64,000 nt of DNA from Oopsacas minuta (Eukaryota; Porifera; Hexactinellida; Lyssacinosida; Leucopsacidae), in contig JAKMXF010000111.1 of the NCBI GenBank assembly GCA_024704765.1, positions 1,008,619 through 1,072,618 on the forward strand, in the 5' to 3' direction. A program made the translations under genes and the position numbers. How positions within the stretch are numbered: position 1 is the first letter of the stretch; every line of letters begins with the position of its first letter. Positions 1-11,283 of the stretch are shown here, piece after piece. The notes under the pieces are model-generated. The model saw only the letters and a program-made list of their open reading frames with translations. It was not told the DNA's origin and searched no databases.

Positions 1-2297
1 CTAGAAGATCCGTGTACATCAGCATGAATATAAACATCTCCTCCCACTAAATGTTTCTTAACAATAATCTCATTTTGTTGACGATCTCTCCCTCCAATCA
101 CAAGATAATTATCAGAAGAAATAAACCAGTAGAACTTCTCAAACCAATAAGTTTTACGAACTTTCTTAATCAGAGCAATAGTCTGTACTTGTTTAAGAGC
201 TATTTTAGTTTTCCTCTCTGCTGACTTTAGAGCTACTCCAGAAGCAGCAGTAGTCTTTTGTTGCTTTGCAAAGGCTTGTTTCTTCTGTTTATAGTATCTA
301 TCATATAACAGAATAAGTATTCTAGTCTACTCAATCAGGGTATGCTGAATAGTGTCAGAAACCTGGAAATATTAGCATAAGCTGTAAGTGTAACATCTAT
401 ATCAACTAGCATGCCATTTTCTCTACCAGAGGACTGTCTTGATTTAGGGAAGGGAGTAGCACCTAATTCCTCTTCATCGGATTCGGATGATGATTGACTA
501 GATTCGCTCTCTTCAGGGAAACTATACGTAAATAAAGTGACAAATAATCTACAGTCAATTCCCAATGTATCTAACACGGATATATAGAAGTCATAAATTG
601 AAGTAATTTTCGCGATTCCTTGAGCTTCATGACAAGTTGACAACTCAATACTTACGTTAAGTATATGAATACATGGTTATGGTGTAGATCAAGCTTCCTG
701 ATAACTTTAGCTGGATCACTGATAGCTGGATCAGTGTCTGTATTCTCCTGAGCATCTCTTATCATCTTCTCAATAGCACTCCAATCCATTGAGTCACTGA
801 GAGAGTCCCGTATCAGCTCAATCACCTTATCAACTAATTCAAGGTTCTTTTGTATCAGAGTAGCTTTGATCAAATTGGATTCCTGAGAAATAACATTAAG
901 CTAAAGCTCACCATACATAAACAATTAGTTACAAACCTGTATATTCTCCAATTCCCCTATCCTCTTATCATGATCTTTTCGAATGTTAGTTAACTTCTTG
1001 AATGCAGCTTTTTCATGAGTAAATGTCTTGCTACAGATCTTACTCTCTTCCAGCCGTGAAAAGAAACAGTCAACAGCTCTATTGAATGTGTCATAAGTAT
1101 CAACCAGTGATGATTCATACTGTAAGAATAGGAAAGGTTGGAAAGTATCCATTCTACAAAAGTTAAGACTAAATATAGCCATATTAGCTGTTCAAGTGTA
1201 TTTTCTGGGCAAACATTATGTACACATGTGACGTAAGTAAAAGTAAATAATCTCACATTTCAACGTCCTTCTGTTCTTCACCCAGCAGTCTTTCTGTAGC
1301 AGAATCAAATGTCTTAGTTTTCTTAAACACATAACCCTAAACGCAGTAGAATAATATAAACGATACTGATGGAGTATTATCACATAAAGTATACCTTAGC
1401 TTTCTCTGAGTCTTTCATCATAGCTTCTCCAACTAGCAACGCCTCGAATAACATCGCAACATCTGTATATTTATAAAATGAGCATACATAATAATTAATA
1501 CACTGATGAAGTTATAATTACCTGTTTCAGGGTTAAAACCGTTACCAAGTTTACATTTGATATTCATTCCTCTTTGCAGCAAGCAATGTTCTATCAAATA
1601 TCCACCAAAACCTTACAACAAACATATTTATCACATAAATGCTCTAACTTTATTAAAAACAAACCCACTCAGATGATGGTTCAAACTTTTCTTGATATCA
1701 GCTCCTGGTTTGAGTTCACTTACAAATGTCTGTATTCTATAAAATAGGATATTATTGGGAATTTTTTACAAAACTCATCACAAGACACCAAATATTGTGA
1801 TTAAATCTCACCTCTCCAATGTAAGTGGTTTATCAGGGGGTGTAATCTTGTCTACAGGGTACATCTCTCTCACAGCAAACCTAGTCTCTTCTCCATCCTT
1901 CCTTGTACGTAACAGACTCAGTATTATATACTGACCATCTGTTAATATTACATTACCCTAGCATACTAGGCTGTAAAATAATATATAGATTATCATGTAT
2001 TAAGCTTACTCTGTCATATAATTCTACAATAATATGATAGTTATCTGTTCCCGTAGTGAAGAATAGATCTATAACTCTGTCATTACCCATCTGGTTAAGA
2101 GATTCTAACCGAGAGTTACGTATGTGTTTCCGTAACTACACAAGCATAGGAATAATTACAATAATTTGTTAGTTTTACGGAATAAAAATTATACCTTCAT
2201 ACAGAATCCAGAAGGTGTGTTATGCTTAGGCCAGTCAAATTCTGTAAGATGTACTCTTGAGCCTGATTCAAACGTAAGCAGATACCTCTCATCTGGT
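1..2297 (-). CDS. NEMF: NEMF (Rqc2/Tae2 family), exons 3-13, continues off the left edge
   Basis: Ribosome-associated quality-control factor that binds 60S subunits carrying stalled peptidyl-tRNA, recruits listerin and, in the yeast homologue, directs C-terminal tailing. Exons I can place: 2195-2297, 2010-2135, 1812-1957, 1669-1736, 1522-1611, 1395-1462, 1257-1336, 937-1153, 656-882, 363-521 and 1-297 (open at the edge). All splice sites are GT-AG and all phases agree. The order follows human NEMF: NFACT-N with the conserved Asp-Arg pair (GNDRVID, residues 96-97), a central coiled coil (near [14 protein letters not shown]), an acidic Ser/Glu-rich stretch, and the start of NFACT-R ([11 protein letters not shown], then HADVHGSS at the window edge). 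Exon 3 starts in mid-codon and has no usable start ATG. The matching 5' exons lie at 19966-20258, beyond eight other genes. Confidence 0.93.
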
Positions 2298-2591
2298 CTG
2301 AAATATGCAAATAAATAATAGTCATAACAAGTTTAACCAATAAAACGCTGAAAATAAATTAACAGCCGTCCGACAAATATCGAACCCTAGCCATCCATTA
2401 CAAGTTATCAGTAAGAAAGTATTTACAACATTTAGCATTGTATCATATGTCCACAATGAGACAGAATATACACACCTATACACAGAAGATGCATAGCAAG
2501 ATGTGTGATAGGATTACAAAATATATATAGAAATAGATGAGAATGAAATATATTATTAATGATGAGCTATGAATTGTTTGCTAGAGGTTGT

Positions 2592-5500
2592 TCAGAATGA
2601 AAATTCCAATTCTGTCTTCGGGTTGTCACCTAAGAGAAGTACTTTAGACTTTGGTAGCCAGAATAATCTGAAGTTGTTATGACCTGAGTATGGAGGTACG
2701 GGTTGAGTATCAGAGGGTGTGGCAGCTTGGACAGCCTTCACAAGTTTGACAGTTGGATTGACCATCTGTCCTAAGATAGGGGGTGGAGTTGATACATGCC
2801 AGAGACGAACCTCTGAACTACCTTGACTATAACTACACAAATATTTTCCATCAATAGAGAATGTTAGACAAGTGACAGGTGAACTGTGTCCAACAAATTC
2901 CTGTAATTTATTATGCTTCAAATCGAATAGTCCTATATAACCAGATTTCCTACCTACAGCTAGATTGCTAGTCTTAACACACTGTGTATAACAACCTAGC
3001 TTCTCAATGGGAGGGAATATCTCTTCAATTTTACGATTTCTGAGTTCATCACTGCCTACACAGAATATTACCAATTGCATGAACTCTACAATCTTAAGAA
3101 CTACATGAGGTAGTCTCTTCTTTAATAATTCCTCTAATATCTTAAGTAAGACCTTTCTAGATCTAGGCAATAAGTGTAATCCTGATTTACTAATACCAGT
3201 TGCTATATCCGGTTCCTGATGCTCGTGACCTGGTACTGGTATCAAAGAATGTGAAGATCCTATAAATTGTATGTAAGTACTAACTTCCTTAGCCAACACA
3301 TCAATCATTTCATCTGCTCTTGTTTGGAATATATTAGTGAGTGCACGCATGGAGATGTTCCTGGCCAGTTGGTAATCAACACTAAGCATTTCTTCTACTG
3401 TGATAACTGGTTGAGTTACTGTTATCTCGAATAGAGACATTAACACAGAGGGAACCTCTAAGTATTTGCAGAAGAAACTGAATCCTTTAGCAATCAGCTC
3501 AGCAGCTGTTCTTCTCAAAGCTCCTTGTAGGGAGCATGATGAAGACTGAGGACAACACAGGATCCCCTGGAGGGAGAGGGCGACATGTTCCATCTCTTGT
3601 TTGCTGAGGATATCCCGATGTGTCCGTTCACTGGGTGTACTCGAGAAATCTTGTCCAGAGTCAGTAAACTCAGCTGCAATAACTGACAGAATAATTAGAG
3701 CAGTGAAGTACTCCTTAGCTTTGATGAGAGCTTCTGGATCGCTGAGATAGTCACCTACAGGAGGAGTTTCTATCTTAGACAGTCTGACCTCACTATGTTT
3801 CTTTCCAGACAATGCCTCCTTGTTACCATAGGTAATCCCCTTCACGCCATTCCTACAAGAGATAGGTTGAGGAGGCAGATGTTGATACCAGTATGTAACA
3901 GTACTCTGTAACGCTTTATAACTGATACTACGTAGCTGAGCTAACAACAGAGCTTGCGCAGCTTCTCGGATTTGTCCGTTATGATGTGGCCATTTGAGAG
4001 CTAATACTGAGAGGTGAGGAGGTGTGAATTTGTGTCCTAGCATTTCCGGTAGGAACACACACGTGAGGGTATTCAGTTGACTACAAGCTGTTAGCTTCCT
4101 CTGAAAAGACTCATCATTACTGGATCTCAGCTGTTTCCTACTGTACAGGTTCATACAACAGTAGCTGAGTGACGTCAGAGCTAACAGATGCTGTGTAGTT
4201 AGACCGGGACTGAGACACCATTTGTAGCAGAGAGGGAAACTAGAGATGGGAGTGTCTTGAAGCTTCAAAAGACTTGGTTCTATCCCCCATCCTGGCAGAT
4301 ATAAAGAAATACAGGAGTATTTGGAGAGGAGACCGTATTGAGGGGACATACCGAATTGGGCAGGTAGGCGTATCTTAAGAAACTCTTGGCAGATGTTATC
4401 AAGCTTAGAATCCATACCCCAGCTGTGTAGACATGAGATTAAAAAACGAGTAAAGAATGCAGTCTCCTGTCTCCTGTCATAAGGAGAAGGTCTCGTGGGA
4501 CTAGAAGAGAGCTCTAAGTCATTAGCACTCACTTTAGAAACTTGTTTGTCACTGCTTGGGATATGTTCAGAAGAAGTCAGCTGATCAATAAGAGGCTCCA
4601 TGTGTATAAGAAGAGTGGGTATAATAGCGTCATGTTGATGAGAACGATACATCTTAATACTAGCAATATTCTTTGTATTAATCAGTGAATTCTTACCAAC
4701 TTTAGGTATCTTTACTCCCAAGCTATCTCTACGCTGACCACTTGATAATCCTCCTGAATTGCTAGTGGTGATAATTTCTTCAGCTAGATGTCCTACTATA
4801 ACCCGGTCCAGAACTCCTGTGTCCATCTGCCATATGTAAACACGTCCATCATCACACCTTATAAGCATCAAGTCTTCTGCTGGCTTCCAACGTACGTGTG
4901 TGACAGGAGCAGAATGGTTTCCACATAGCAATACCTCCCTGAATTCTGAAAGACTCAGTATAGCAACTGAGTAGTCCTGGCCTATAGAGCATACTCCACA
5001 GTTCAGACGTGTGTTAGTCATTTTAGGACACACCTTCAAACGTAGTACCTCACCTACATGCTCTGTAAAGCAATGTAGATGTAATCTGTTCTCTATATCC
5101 CACACCCTAACTACTCCGTCAGCTCCTCCTGTCATTATGTATTTACTGTTAAACTGCTCAGAGTATTGTCTCGGGTACAATAGAGCTGTTACACGACCCC
5201 TATGAGCTTTCAACACGACTACGTCATCAGTAACACTATCTCCTGAACAAGATCTAAACACTATCTGATCCAAAGTTTTAACAAGAGGGAATATGATGAC
5301 GTAACCGTTGGTAAGGCCACACATAACTTTAGCTAGCTCAGGCAGATATAGGATAGAACTGATGTTGAAGTTGTTAGTAAAACCAGGATCTCTCTCCACC
5401 CAAGAGGATTCTAATACCATGACGTCATCTGGAATATGAGATGGTGAAACTGAGGAGTGAGACAGGAGTACTTCTTTAAAGTATGACGTCAGTCCTGATT

Positions 5501-6677
5501 GTTTGTCCAACAGTTCCCAGACATCTTTTAGTGACGTGGTGTAGTGAGGACAAGTCTTAGGTGGGTCTGACTGTTCCTTATCTGCTACCAAATCTAAGTC
5601 TAACTCCCACATAAGGAGAGACCCACTTACATTAGCTTGTACAAGCAGAACCTTACCATCTCTGTGTAACAGGTCCCATGAGGAGTACATTGGGATACTA
5701 ACACTTGTATCAGCCTGTAGACACCTCAAATATGTAACTTCAAACTTGTCCTCAGTACTAGTGGGCAGGAAGGAGTACATATGTGCTGTACTCAAACGTG
5801 ACCAAACTACAATATGCTCGTTATCAACAAAATCACCTCCCGACAGAGAGAACATATGGTCCATGCAGTCTACATGACACAGTTCTGGCAGCTGAGACTT
5901 AACACGTACTCCCAATACCTTAAAATATGAAGTGCCTACTACAAGTAATCTCTGAGCTATTAGTTTAGGCCAGTAAGTTAGATGCTGTACATTTATGTAA
6001 TCAGTGTGTCTACTCTTATCTTCTTCTTTACAGTAAGATTCTCTAGGAGACTGTAAATCAAGTCTGGGTACATCCCATATCTTAATCAGAGGTTCTGCTG
6101 TTATAGCGAGTACGTGAGTCTCCTTCTGATGGAGAGATAGAGGTAGAGGTAGCATAGCATTGATCCAATTCGGTTGCTCTTCACTGGTCAGGATTATAGC
6201 TAGATCTAGAGTTCTAGCGTCAAGAAGATAAGCTCTGCTATATTTACCAAATACTAGGAGGAGATGATTGGTCTGTGGAGGTCCCATGTACTTCATACGG
6301 ATATGTTCTCCTTCCAGGATTATTTGATGGGTACAAGCTCCATCCTTTGCATCCCAGCGGATAATCTCACCGTTACTACTAGCAGAGTATAGCATAGTAC
6401 CATCTTGTGAGTAGCAGAGAGCTGAAATTTGTTCAGAAGCACCGACTAGTAACAACTTAGCATGAGCCTGGTAGTTGTTGATAGGAGGGATAATCTGACC
6501 AGATAATTGATCAGTAGATACACGGGTAAACTCACGAAAAGACAGGCTCCATATACATATGAATCCCGATCTACAACCGGTAGCTACTTCCTGACCACTT
6601 GGACTAATAGCACAACAAGTAACATGATGGGACGGAGGTTCATTTCCCCAAAAGACGAGAGGAACTACAGTGGACAT
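2592..6677 (-). CDS. WDR7: WDR7 / rabconnectin-3 beta, single exon
   Basis: A 1361-residue uninterrupted frame. The family partners DMXL proteins (rabconnectin-3 alpha) and regulates V-ATPase assembly and vesicle acidification. The N-terminus (VPLVFWGNEPPSHHVT, ATGCRSGFICIWSL) matches the first WD40 repeats. A second WD40 block (roughly residues 490-640) includes GGADGVVRVWD and VYIWQMDTGVLDRVIVG, nearly identical to human WDR7. The alpha-helical middle has the family block REAAQALLLAQLR, and C-terminal WD repeats follow (GHSSPVTCLTFSIDGKYL). It is slightly shorter than human WDR7 (about 1490 aa). The vertebrate gene has many introns and this one has none. It lies inside the long NEMF intron, on the same strand; its stop is 294 bp from NEMF exon 3. 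Confidence 0.95.
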   Translation of the reverse strand: MSTVVPLVFWGNEPPSHHVTCCAISPSGQEVATGCRSGFICIWSLSFREFTRVSTDQLSGQIIPPINNYQAHAKLLLVGASEQISALCYSQDGTMLYSASSNGEIIRWDAKDGACTHQIILEGEHIRMKYMGPPQTNHLLLVFGKYSRAYLLDARTLDLAIILTSEEQPNWINAMLPLPLSLHQKETHVLAITAEPLIKIWDVPRLDLQSPRESYCKEEDKSRHTDYINVQHLTYWPKLIAQRLLVVGTSYFKVLGVRVKSQLPELCHVDCMDHMFSLSGGDFVDNEHIVVWSRLSTAHMYSFLPTSTEDKFEVTYLRCLQADTSVSIPMYSSWDLLHRDGKVLLVQANVSGSLLMWELDLDLVADKEQSDPPKTCPHYTTSLKDVWELLDKQSGLTSYFKEVLLSHSSVSPSHIPDDVMVLESSWVERDPGFTNNFNISSILYLPELAKVMCGLTNGYVIIFPLVKTLDQIVFRSCSGDSVTDDVVVLKAHRGRVTALLYPRQYSEQFNSKYIMTGGADGVVRVWDIENRLHLHCFTEHVGEVLRLKVCPKMTNTRLNCGVCSIGQDYSVAILSLSEFREVLLCGNHSAPVTHVRWKPAEDLMLIRCDDGRVYIWQMDTGVLDRVIVGHLAEEIITTSNSGGLSSGQRRDSLGVKIPKVGKNSLINTKNIASIKMYRSHQHDAIIPTLLIHMEPLIDQLTSSEHIPSSDKQVSKVSANDLELSSSPTRPSPYDRRQETAFFTRFLISCLHSWGMDSKLDNICQEFLKIRLPAQFGMSPQYGLLSKYSCISLYLPGWGIEPSLLKLQDTPISSFPLCYKWCLSPGLTTQHLLALTSLSYCCMNLYSRKQLRSSNDESFQRKLTACSQLNTLTCVFLPEMLGHKFTPPHLSVLALKWPHHNGQIREAAQALLLAQLRSISYKALQSTVTYWYQHLPPQPISCRNGVKGITYGNKEALSGKKHSEVRLSKIETPPVGDYLSDPEALIKAKEYFTALIILSVIAAEFTDSGQDFSSTPSERTHRDILSKQEMEHVALSLQGILCCPQSSSCSLQGALRRTAAELIAKGFSFFCKYLEVPSVLMSLFEITVTQPVITVEEMLSVDYQLARNISMRALTNIFQTRADEMIDVLAKEVSTYIQFIGSSHSLIPVPGHEHQEPDIATGISKSGLHLLPRSRKVLLKILEELLKKRLPHVVLKIVEFMQLVIFCVGSDELRNRKIEEIFPPIEKLGCYTQCVKTSNLAVGRKSGYIGLFDLKHNKLQEFVGHSSPVTCLTFSIDGKYLCSYSQGSSEVRLWHVSTPPPILGQMVNPTVKLVKAVQAATPSDTQPVPPYSGHNNFRLFWLPKSKVLLLGDNPKTELEFSF

Positions 6678-8207
6678 TATTACAGCTTTCTAGATCTTTG
6701 AAAGTTTGTATAGAAATTATAATATATCTGCAAGATAATCAAATATATAGTATACGTATGTCAATAAAATACGCATTTGCGACACAATATAAAGAAACGA
6801 TATACCTTTACATTGAATGAGTTTATTGATAGCATTGCAGATTTGATAAGATATGAATATGTGATAATATTCAGATTAAAATCAATTAAATGCTCCATTT
6901 ATATCACTAATTGGAAGATAATGAGGTGAACGAGATCCTATTTAGAAATCTCAAGAGTTAACTCAGGTGTCACATGTATCTAGTGCTTACGTGAATTCAT
7001 AGACAAATTATTAAATATACACATATGACATCGCTAATTGTGTATTTAAAAATGCAGAAAATTCAACAAATAAGTAAGCTGGCCGTATAAATCCGATATT
7101 GTATAAATCATGTTAGTATTAGTTGGGAGAATTCACGGGAATGAATTTATAAATGTCTTCATAGAAGCTCTATAATGAAATACTAAGGGTATCGTTAATT
7201 TAATAAATAAGGATGGTACATTCAACGCAGAGGCCATTCCTAATCTATAATTATAGTGGGTATAACAAAGCATAAATTTATATTAGCCTAATAGGTTAAA
7301 TGAGTAAAACATTACACGGCTTTTGTAAAAGTAGCAATTCTTATACTATGGAAAGCTTGCTGACAGAAATAATAGAATTAACAATTCAATCTATTGGCAC
7401 AAGACAAACCACATGTCTGTAGAATTATAGAATAGGTGGTATAATAGCAGGGTTCAACTCTTGAACGAGGTAAGCAAAACTGTAGAAAATTGAATAAATA
7501 GAGCAGGATAGAGCATACCATGTTACAATTATAATTTTCTTAAAATAATTTATAAGATTGAAAATTGTCTACGTTATTGCTATATGCCAAACTCAATGCT
7601 GTATGCTGAATATGGTGAAATAACTTTTGTGTAATTAGGGGTAGAGTCATGTGAGTGCCAAGTTTATTCATCAGAAACGTATACAATAAAATCTAGGAAT
7701 TAATCACATAATAGTGAGAACCAAACTGATTTTGAAATTACCTAAGTGGACAGAAAGTAAATAATTCTGATCATTCACACGAGTGGGTGCACGTCTAGCT
7801 GCAGGCGCACCTGTATGTGTCAATTCTGCTGATATTAGTTGACGTAGCATAATTTCGTATCATAAATTTGAAACATTGGTGAGTAACACTAGCTGGAGCT
7901 CTGTTAGAGCCCATAGAACTGTGACGATAGTTCACATATTTGAATAATAAGTAGAGGCCAATATAGTGGGATAGCAATATAAACAATGCATGATGTGTTT
8001 AATAGAGTATAGAAAATACAATTTATTTATCTTTGATTAAGTATGAGTATAAATGTTCAAAGGAAAATTGTAAAATGATGTGAGCCACTTTTGATTATGA
8101 CTTGGGCGATTTAATAGACTGTGTAGTCAGTAAGAAATATACATACAATTTCTTGAATAAAATACAAAGTGAATATAGAATTACAAATGAGAGAGCCTAT
8201 AAACGTG
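6678..8207. other. Intergenic spacer between WDR7 and kindlin A
   Basis: About 1.5 kb of AT-rich DNA upstream of WDR7 and downstream of kindlin A. Short open frames here (for example 7795-7986, minus) have no recognisable domain and look like chance. I see no clear repeat or RNA gene. It should hold the WDR7 promoter and the kindlin A 3' UTR. Confidence 0.5.
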
Positions 8208-10118
8208 TCAATTCCTGGCGGATTGCTCCTCTCCCCAACCAGAGTGTGCAGTTGGTTTATGTTTGTCTAAAGTGAGTTGTTGGAATACTTCCAAGTTAAG
8301 AGGAGTGTGTGGGTCATCCCGAAGGAATAGGAACACGTTCCCCCCGATAAACTCATGCACGACCGTCGGATCACAAGATAGACAAGTGAAACCAAAGTCT
8401 CCCTCCTCGTGAATAACCCTCATCTCCCTAGTTTTCCAATTAATTTTCCATCGCTCCATGGCAGGATATCGCCATACTTTTACTTGAGCGAATGTGTTAA
8501 TATCAATAGCAATCAAGCGGTCGAATGCTATCCCGAGTAGAGCATCTCTCTTAGGTCTTGTGAATTGAACCAGAAAATAACTGATGCCAAAATTTTGTAA
8601 CTTAGCCCAGTTAGAAATGTACTCCATCTGAGCTTCAATCAGTGACAGATGAGGGATAGAAGCATGGGATTCTACTATTTTACGTGATAAATCTTTCATT
8701 TTGCTCTTGTATTTCTTAATAAACGACTGACTGACCAGAAGATTTGGCTGTAATTCTGGATTAGCTGCTCCAGGTGTAGCGCCATTTGTATCATTCTTAC
8801 CAACCTGCATAGCAATAAATGCATTCACACTAGCTTTCTCTCTCTCTAACTTACTCTCTGTAATAATCTCTCCTCTACCAGCTATTTTGAAGCTAGCCAT
8901 CCATTTTACATACTCGTCAGCATTATCACACAACACGCGAATATCATCACCACTTTCCAGCTGTAGAGTTATAGCATACTTGTTCTTAGCAGGGTCTAGA
9001 TCTGCCTCACTCACTGCTCCTTTCAGATTGTATTTATCAATAATGTTGCTATCGTCACTAGTCTTATATTCACATAAAGTCACACCTTGAAGCATGAACC
9101 AATAACGCTTTGGTCCTCGAAGTGTGAATCCACCCTTCGTTAATCTCATGTATCCAAATGTCTCCTCAGCCGGAGCCTGCATGTCTGTGTCTGTCTGACC
9201 TAGACTATCCTTTAGCTCCATTAGCTGTTGGTCTATATCTGAAGCGATAGCTGCGAAATTTTCTTTCTTTTGTTGTTCATTCTGAGAATACGCGAGTGTA
9301 ACTTGAAACTGTAATGCTGCGAATGTCATCGCCTCCTCTTCCGTACAATCTACTTCTTCACATAACACAGACCACTTAGCCTGTTCAAACAGCTGACGTA
9401 TCCTAAAGTCATCCAGTTGTGGGTTCAGATCCAAGAAGGCATGATACTTGAAACGGAGATACAGATGATCCTCATCAAACACATCTTGTTCGTATAAGGA
9501 TCGATTTGATTCCAACCAATTACTGTTGATATAAGCAAGATCCTTCAAGTTCTTGGTATATTCCTTAGCGAATAGATCAGCTGAATCATTCTGTCTGTGA
9601 AACTGAACTCCTTCAGGCTGGTATCCATAGTTCACGTCAGGATGATAGGTTCCATCTTCTAAACCGGCACCTTTTTCAACTTTCTTCTTCTTCTTGCGAC
9701 CTCCAACCGCACAATCCTCGCGAAATTTCAGAAGTGAGAGTTCCTCAGGACGACGGATACTCATTCGACGACACAACTCCATCACCACTTCGAACACGGG
9801 TCTACTGAAATTCATTACACACTTATACACTGACTTATCTGGTAATTCAACATAGAATCTATGATTCAGATTCAGTAATTGTATCTTTGCATCTGACATA
9901 ACTCCGTAACCATGAAGGGACTGTTGATGCTTACGCAACCACAATCTCTGTTCAGGCCACCATAAGCCGTAGTGTGATATGTTAGTTTCCAGGAGCTTGG
10001 AGGATAGAGTATTCAGTACGTGACCAACTGACCAATCACTCCTAACACGTAATACCTTTCTTGCACCCATATGCAACACCTCAACAGCGAGATCCCATTC
10101 CACCTCTTTAGCAGCCAT
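8208..10118 (-). CDS. Kindlin (FERMT) paralogue A
   Basis: FERM-domain integrin activator that binds beta-integrin tails together with talin at adhesion sites. The protein has about 636 residues and no introns. Order: F0; F1 with a lysine-rich insert (RKKKKKVEKG, near residue 145); F2 split by a PH domain (TKGGFTLRGPKRYWFM); F3 (KIVESHASIPHLSL, then FIGGNVFLFLRDD). I chose the ATG at 10118 because it matches the start of the neighbouring copy; the frame is open to an ATG at 10187, which would add 23 residues of unlikely sequence. In F3 the integrin-contact Gln-Trp of kindlins is Arg-Trp here (MERWKINW), so integrin binding may be altered (inference). It lies in the NEMF intron, tandem with paralogue B. 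Confidence 0.94.
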   Translation of the reverse strand: MAAKEVEWDLAVEVLHMGARKVLRVRSDWSVGHVLNTLSSKLLETNISHYGLWWPEQRLWLRKHQQSLHGYGVMSDAKIQLLNLNHRFYVELPDKSVYKCVMNFSRPVFEVVMELCRRMSIRRPEELSLLKFREDCAVGGRKKKKKVEKGAGLEDGTYHPDVNYGYQPEGVQFHRQNDSADLFAKEYTKNLKDLAYINSNWLESNRSLYEQDVFDEDHLYLRFKYHAFLDLNPQLDDFRIRQLFEQAKWSVLCEEVDCTEEEAMTFAALQFQVTLAYSQNEQQKKENFAAIASDIDQQLMELKDSLGQTDTDMQAPAEETFGYMRLTKGGFTLRGPKRYWFMLQGVTLCEYKTSDDSNIIDKYNLKGAVSEADLDPAKNKYAITLQLESGDDIRVLCDNADEYVKWMASFKIAGRGEIITESKLEREKASVNAFIAMQVGKNDTNGATPGAANPELQPNLLVSQSFIKKYKSKMKDLSRKIVESHASIPHLSLIEAQMEYISNWAKLQNFGISYFLVQFTRPKRDALLGIAFDRLIAIDINTFAQVKVWRYPAMERWKINWKTREMRVIHEEGDFGFTCLSCDPTVVHEFIGGNVFLFLRDDPHTPLNLEVFQQLTLDKHKPTAHSGWGEEQSARN

Positions 10119-10187
10119 AAATACAATATGAATATTCTGTCTCAACAATTGAATATTTGTCTGCAATATTTCAATTTCCACTGGCAC

Positions 10188-11283
10188 TTATACTAAGAGA
10201 AGAGCTTACAGCCTATTAAGTGTATTTGTAGTTATAAAGTTGCAAAGGATTAGTCGACAGAAACCAAAAAATCAGTATACTAAGTCCACTTATATGGAAA
10301 GAATAATCGACTAGCCATATTTATACAAACGCAGTAATAAGCAATATTTATGGAGCTATCATTTTTGTAACTATGGAGACATATTGTTGTTGTATTAAAA
10401 TCTATGTGACAGTAAATTATGGCCATAGAAAGTCTGTATCAATATTACTACGAGGATTGTTTCTGACAGAAATTGAGACGCTACAAGTGTCAACCAAGAG
10501 GGATTCCCATAAATATTACCTAGAATAAATTTTAGCAAAACAGGTGATCTCTTCAAATCTGGAATGTCATGAATGGATGAGTCAGAATATTATCAAACAA
10601 TTAGATAGTGTAGAAATTTCAAAAGGAACTTACACAATACTGCATTAAATTATATGCCATAATTATGAATCTGTCAAGCAGTAATATTACAGCAGGTCAG
10701 ACTAACTTACAAATGAAACAAACACCTGTATATTATAATCATTGAATTAGGTGTTAAGCAGCTTTTGTAACGCAATGATGCCACATTAAGAGTACTTTTG
10801 GTAAGAATACGTATACGTACTTATATAATCATGAATAATAATGTGGGTGGGGGGAACACAAGGCAGCACACATTTGCTCACTCTGGCAGACTTGTGAGCC
10901 AATTACACCAGAAGTACAGAATGCTTGGCTCTTTAATTAGAAAGATACGTCTTGAAGATGAGTCGGTTCAGGTTACAGAGGCGCGAGAAGTTTCTGTCCA
11001 AAAGGATTCAGCAGGAATATTGCTTCAAGAACAATTCGAGGGTTCCTCGCTACGAACGATACCTCAAGATGTATTGGGACACATTTGCCGATGGACTGTA
11101 TCGATAAACCTCGGTCAGAGATATGGCATCATCATTGGTGCCACATCTCGTTTGTTACCCGGGACTTAGCCCACATAAGCAGAAAGTAATTATATTATAT
11201 GATCGATGAGCGTTATGGACTAGAGATCTCACATACAATTTCTGAATAAAATACAAAGTGAATAGAATTACAAATAAGAGAGC
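10188..11283. other. Spacer between the two kindlin genes
   Basis: About 1.1 kb. The stretch just upstream of kindlin A (about 10260-10320) resembles the one upstream of kindlin B (about 13330-13390), and the 3' flanks (about 8140-8210 and 11230-11290) also resemble each other, marking a duplicated unit of roughly 3.1 kb. The only other content I see is the weak small frame at 10958-11107. Confidence 0.55.
10958..11107 (+). CDS. Possible 49-residue basic small protein
   Basis: A short frame beginning MSRFRLQRREKF and ending WDTFADGLYR, rich in Arg, Lys and Tyr. A longer frame on the same strand (10798-11169, 123 residues) overlaps it in another phase. I recognise no family. It has some feel of a small mitochondrial assembly or ribosomal peptide, but that is only composition. 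It may be chance. Confidence 0.2.
   Translation: MSRFRLQRREKFLSKRIQQEYCFKNNSRVPRYERYLKMYWDTFADGLYR

Noticed and set aside
10119-10187. Upstream ATG extending kindlin A by 23 residues
   Set aside because: The extra residues have no counterpart in kindlin B or other kindlins, and sequence identity with copy B begins exactly at the ATG at 10118.
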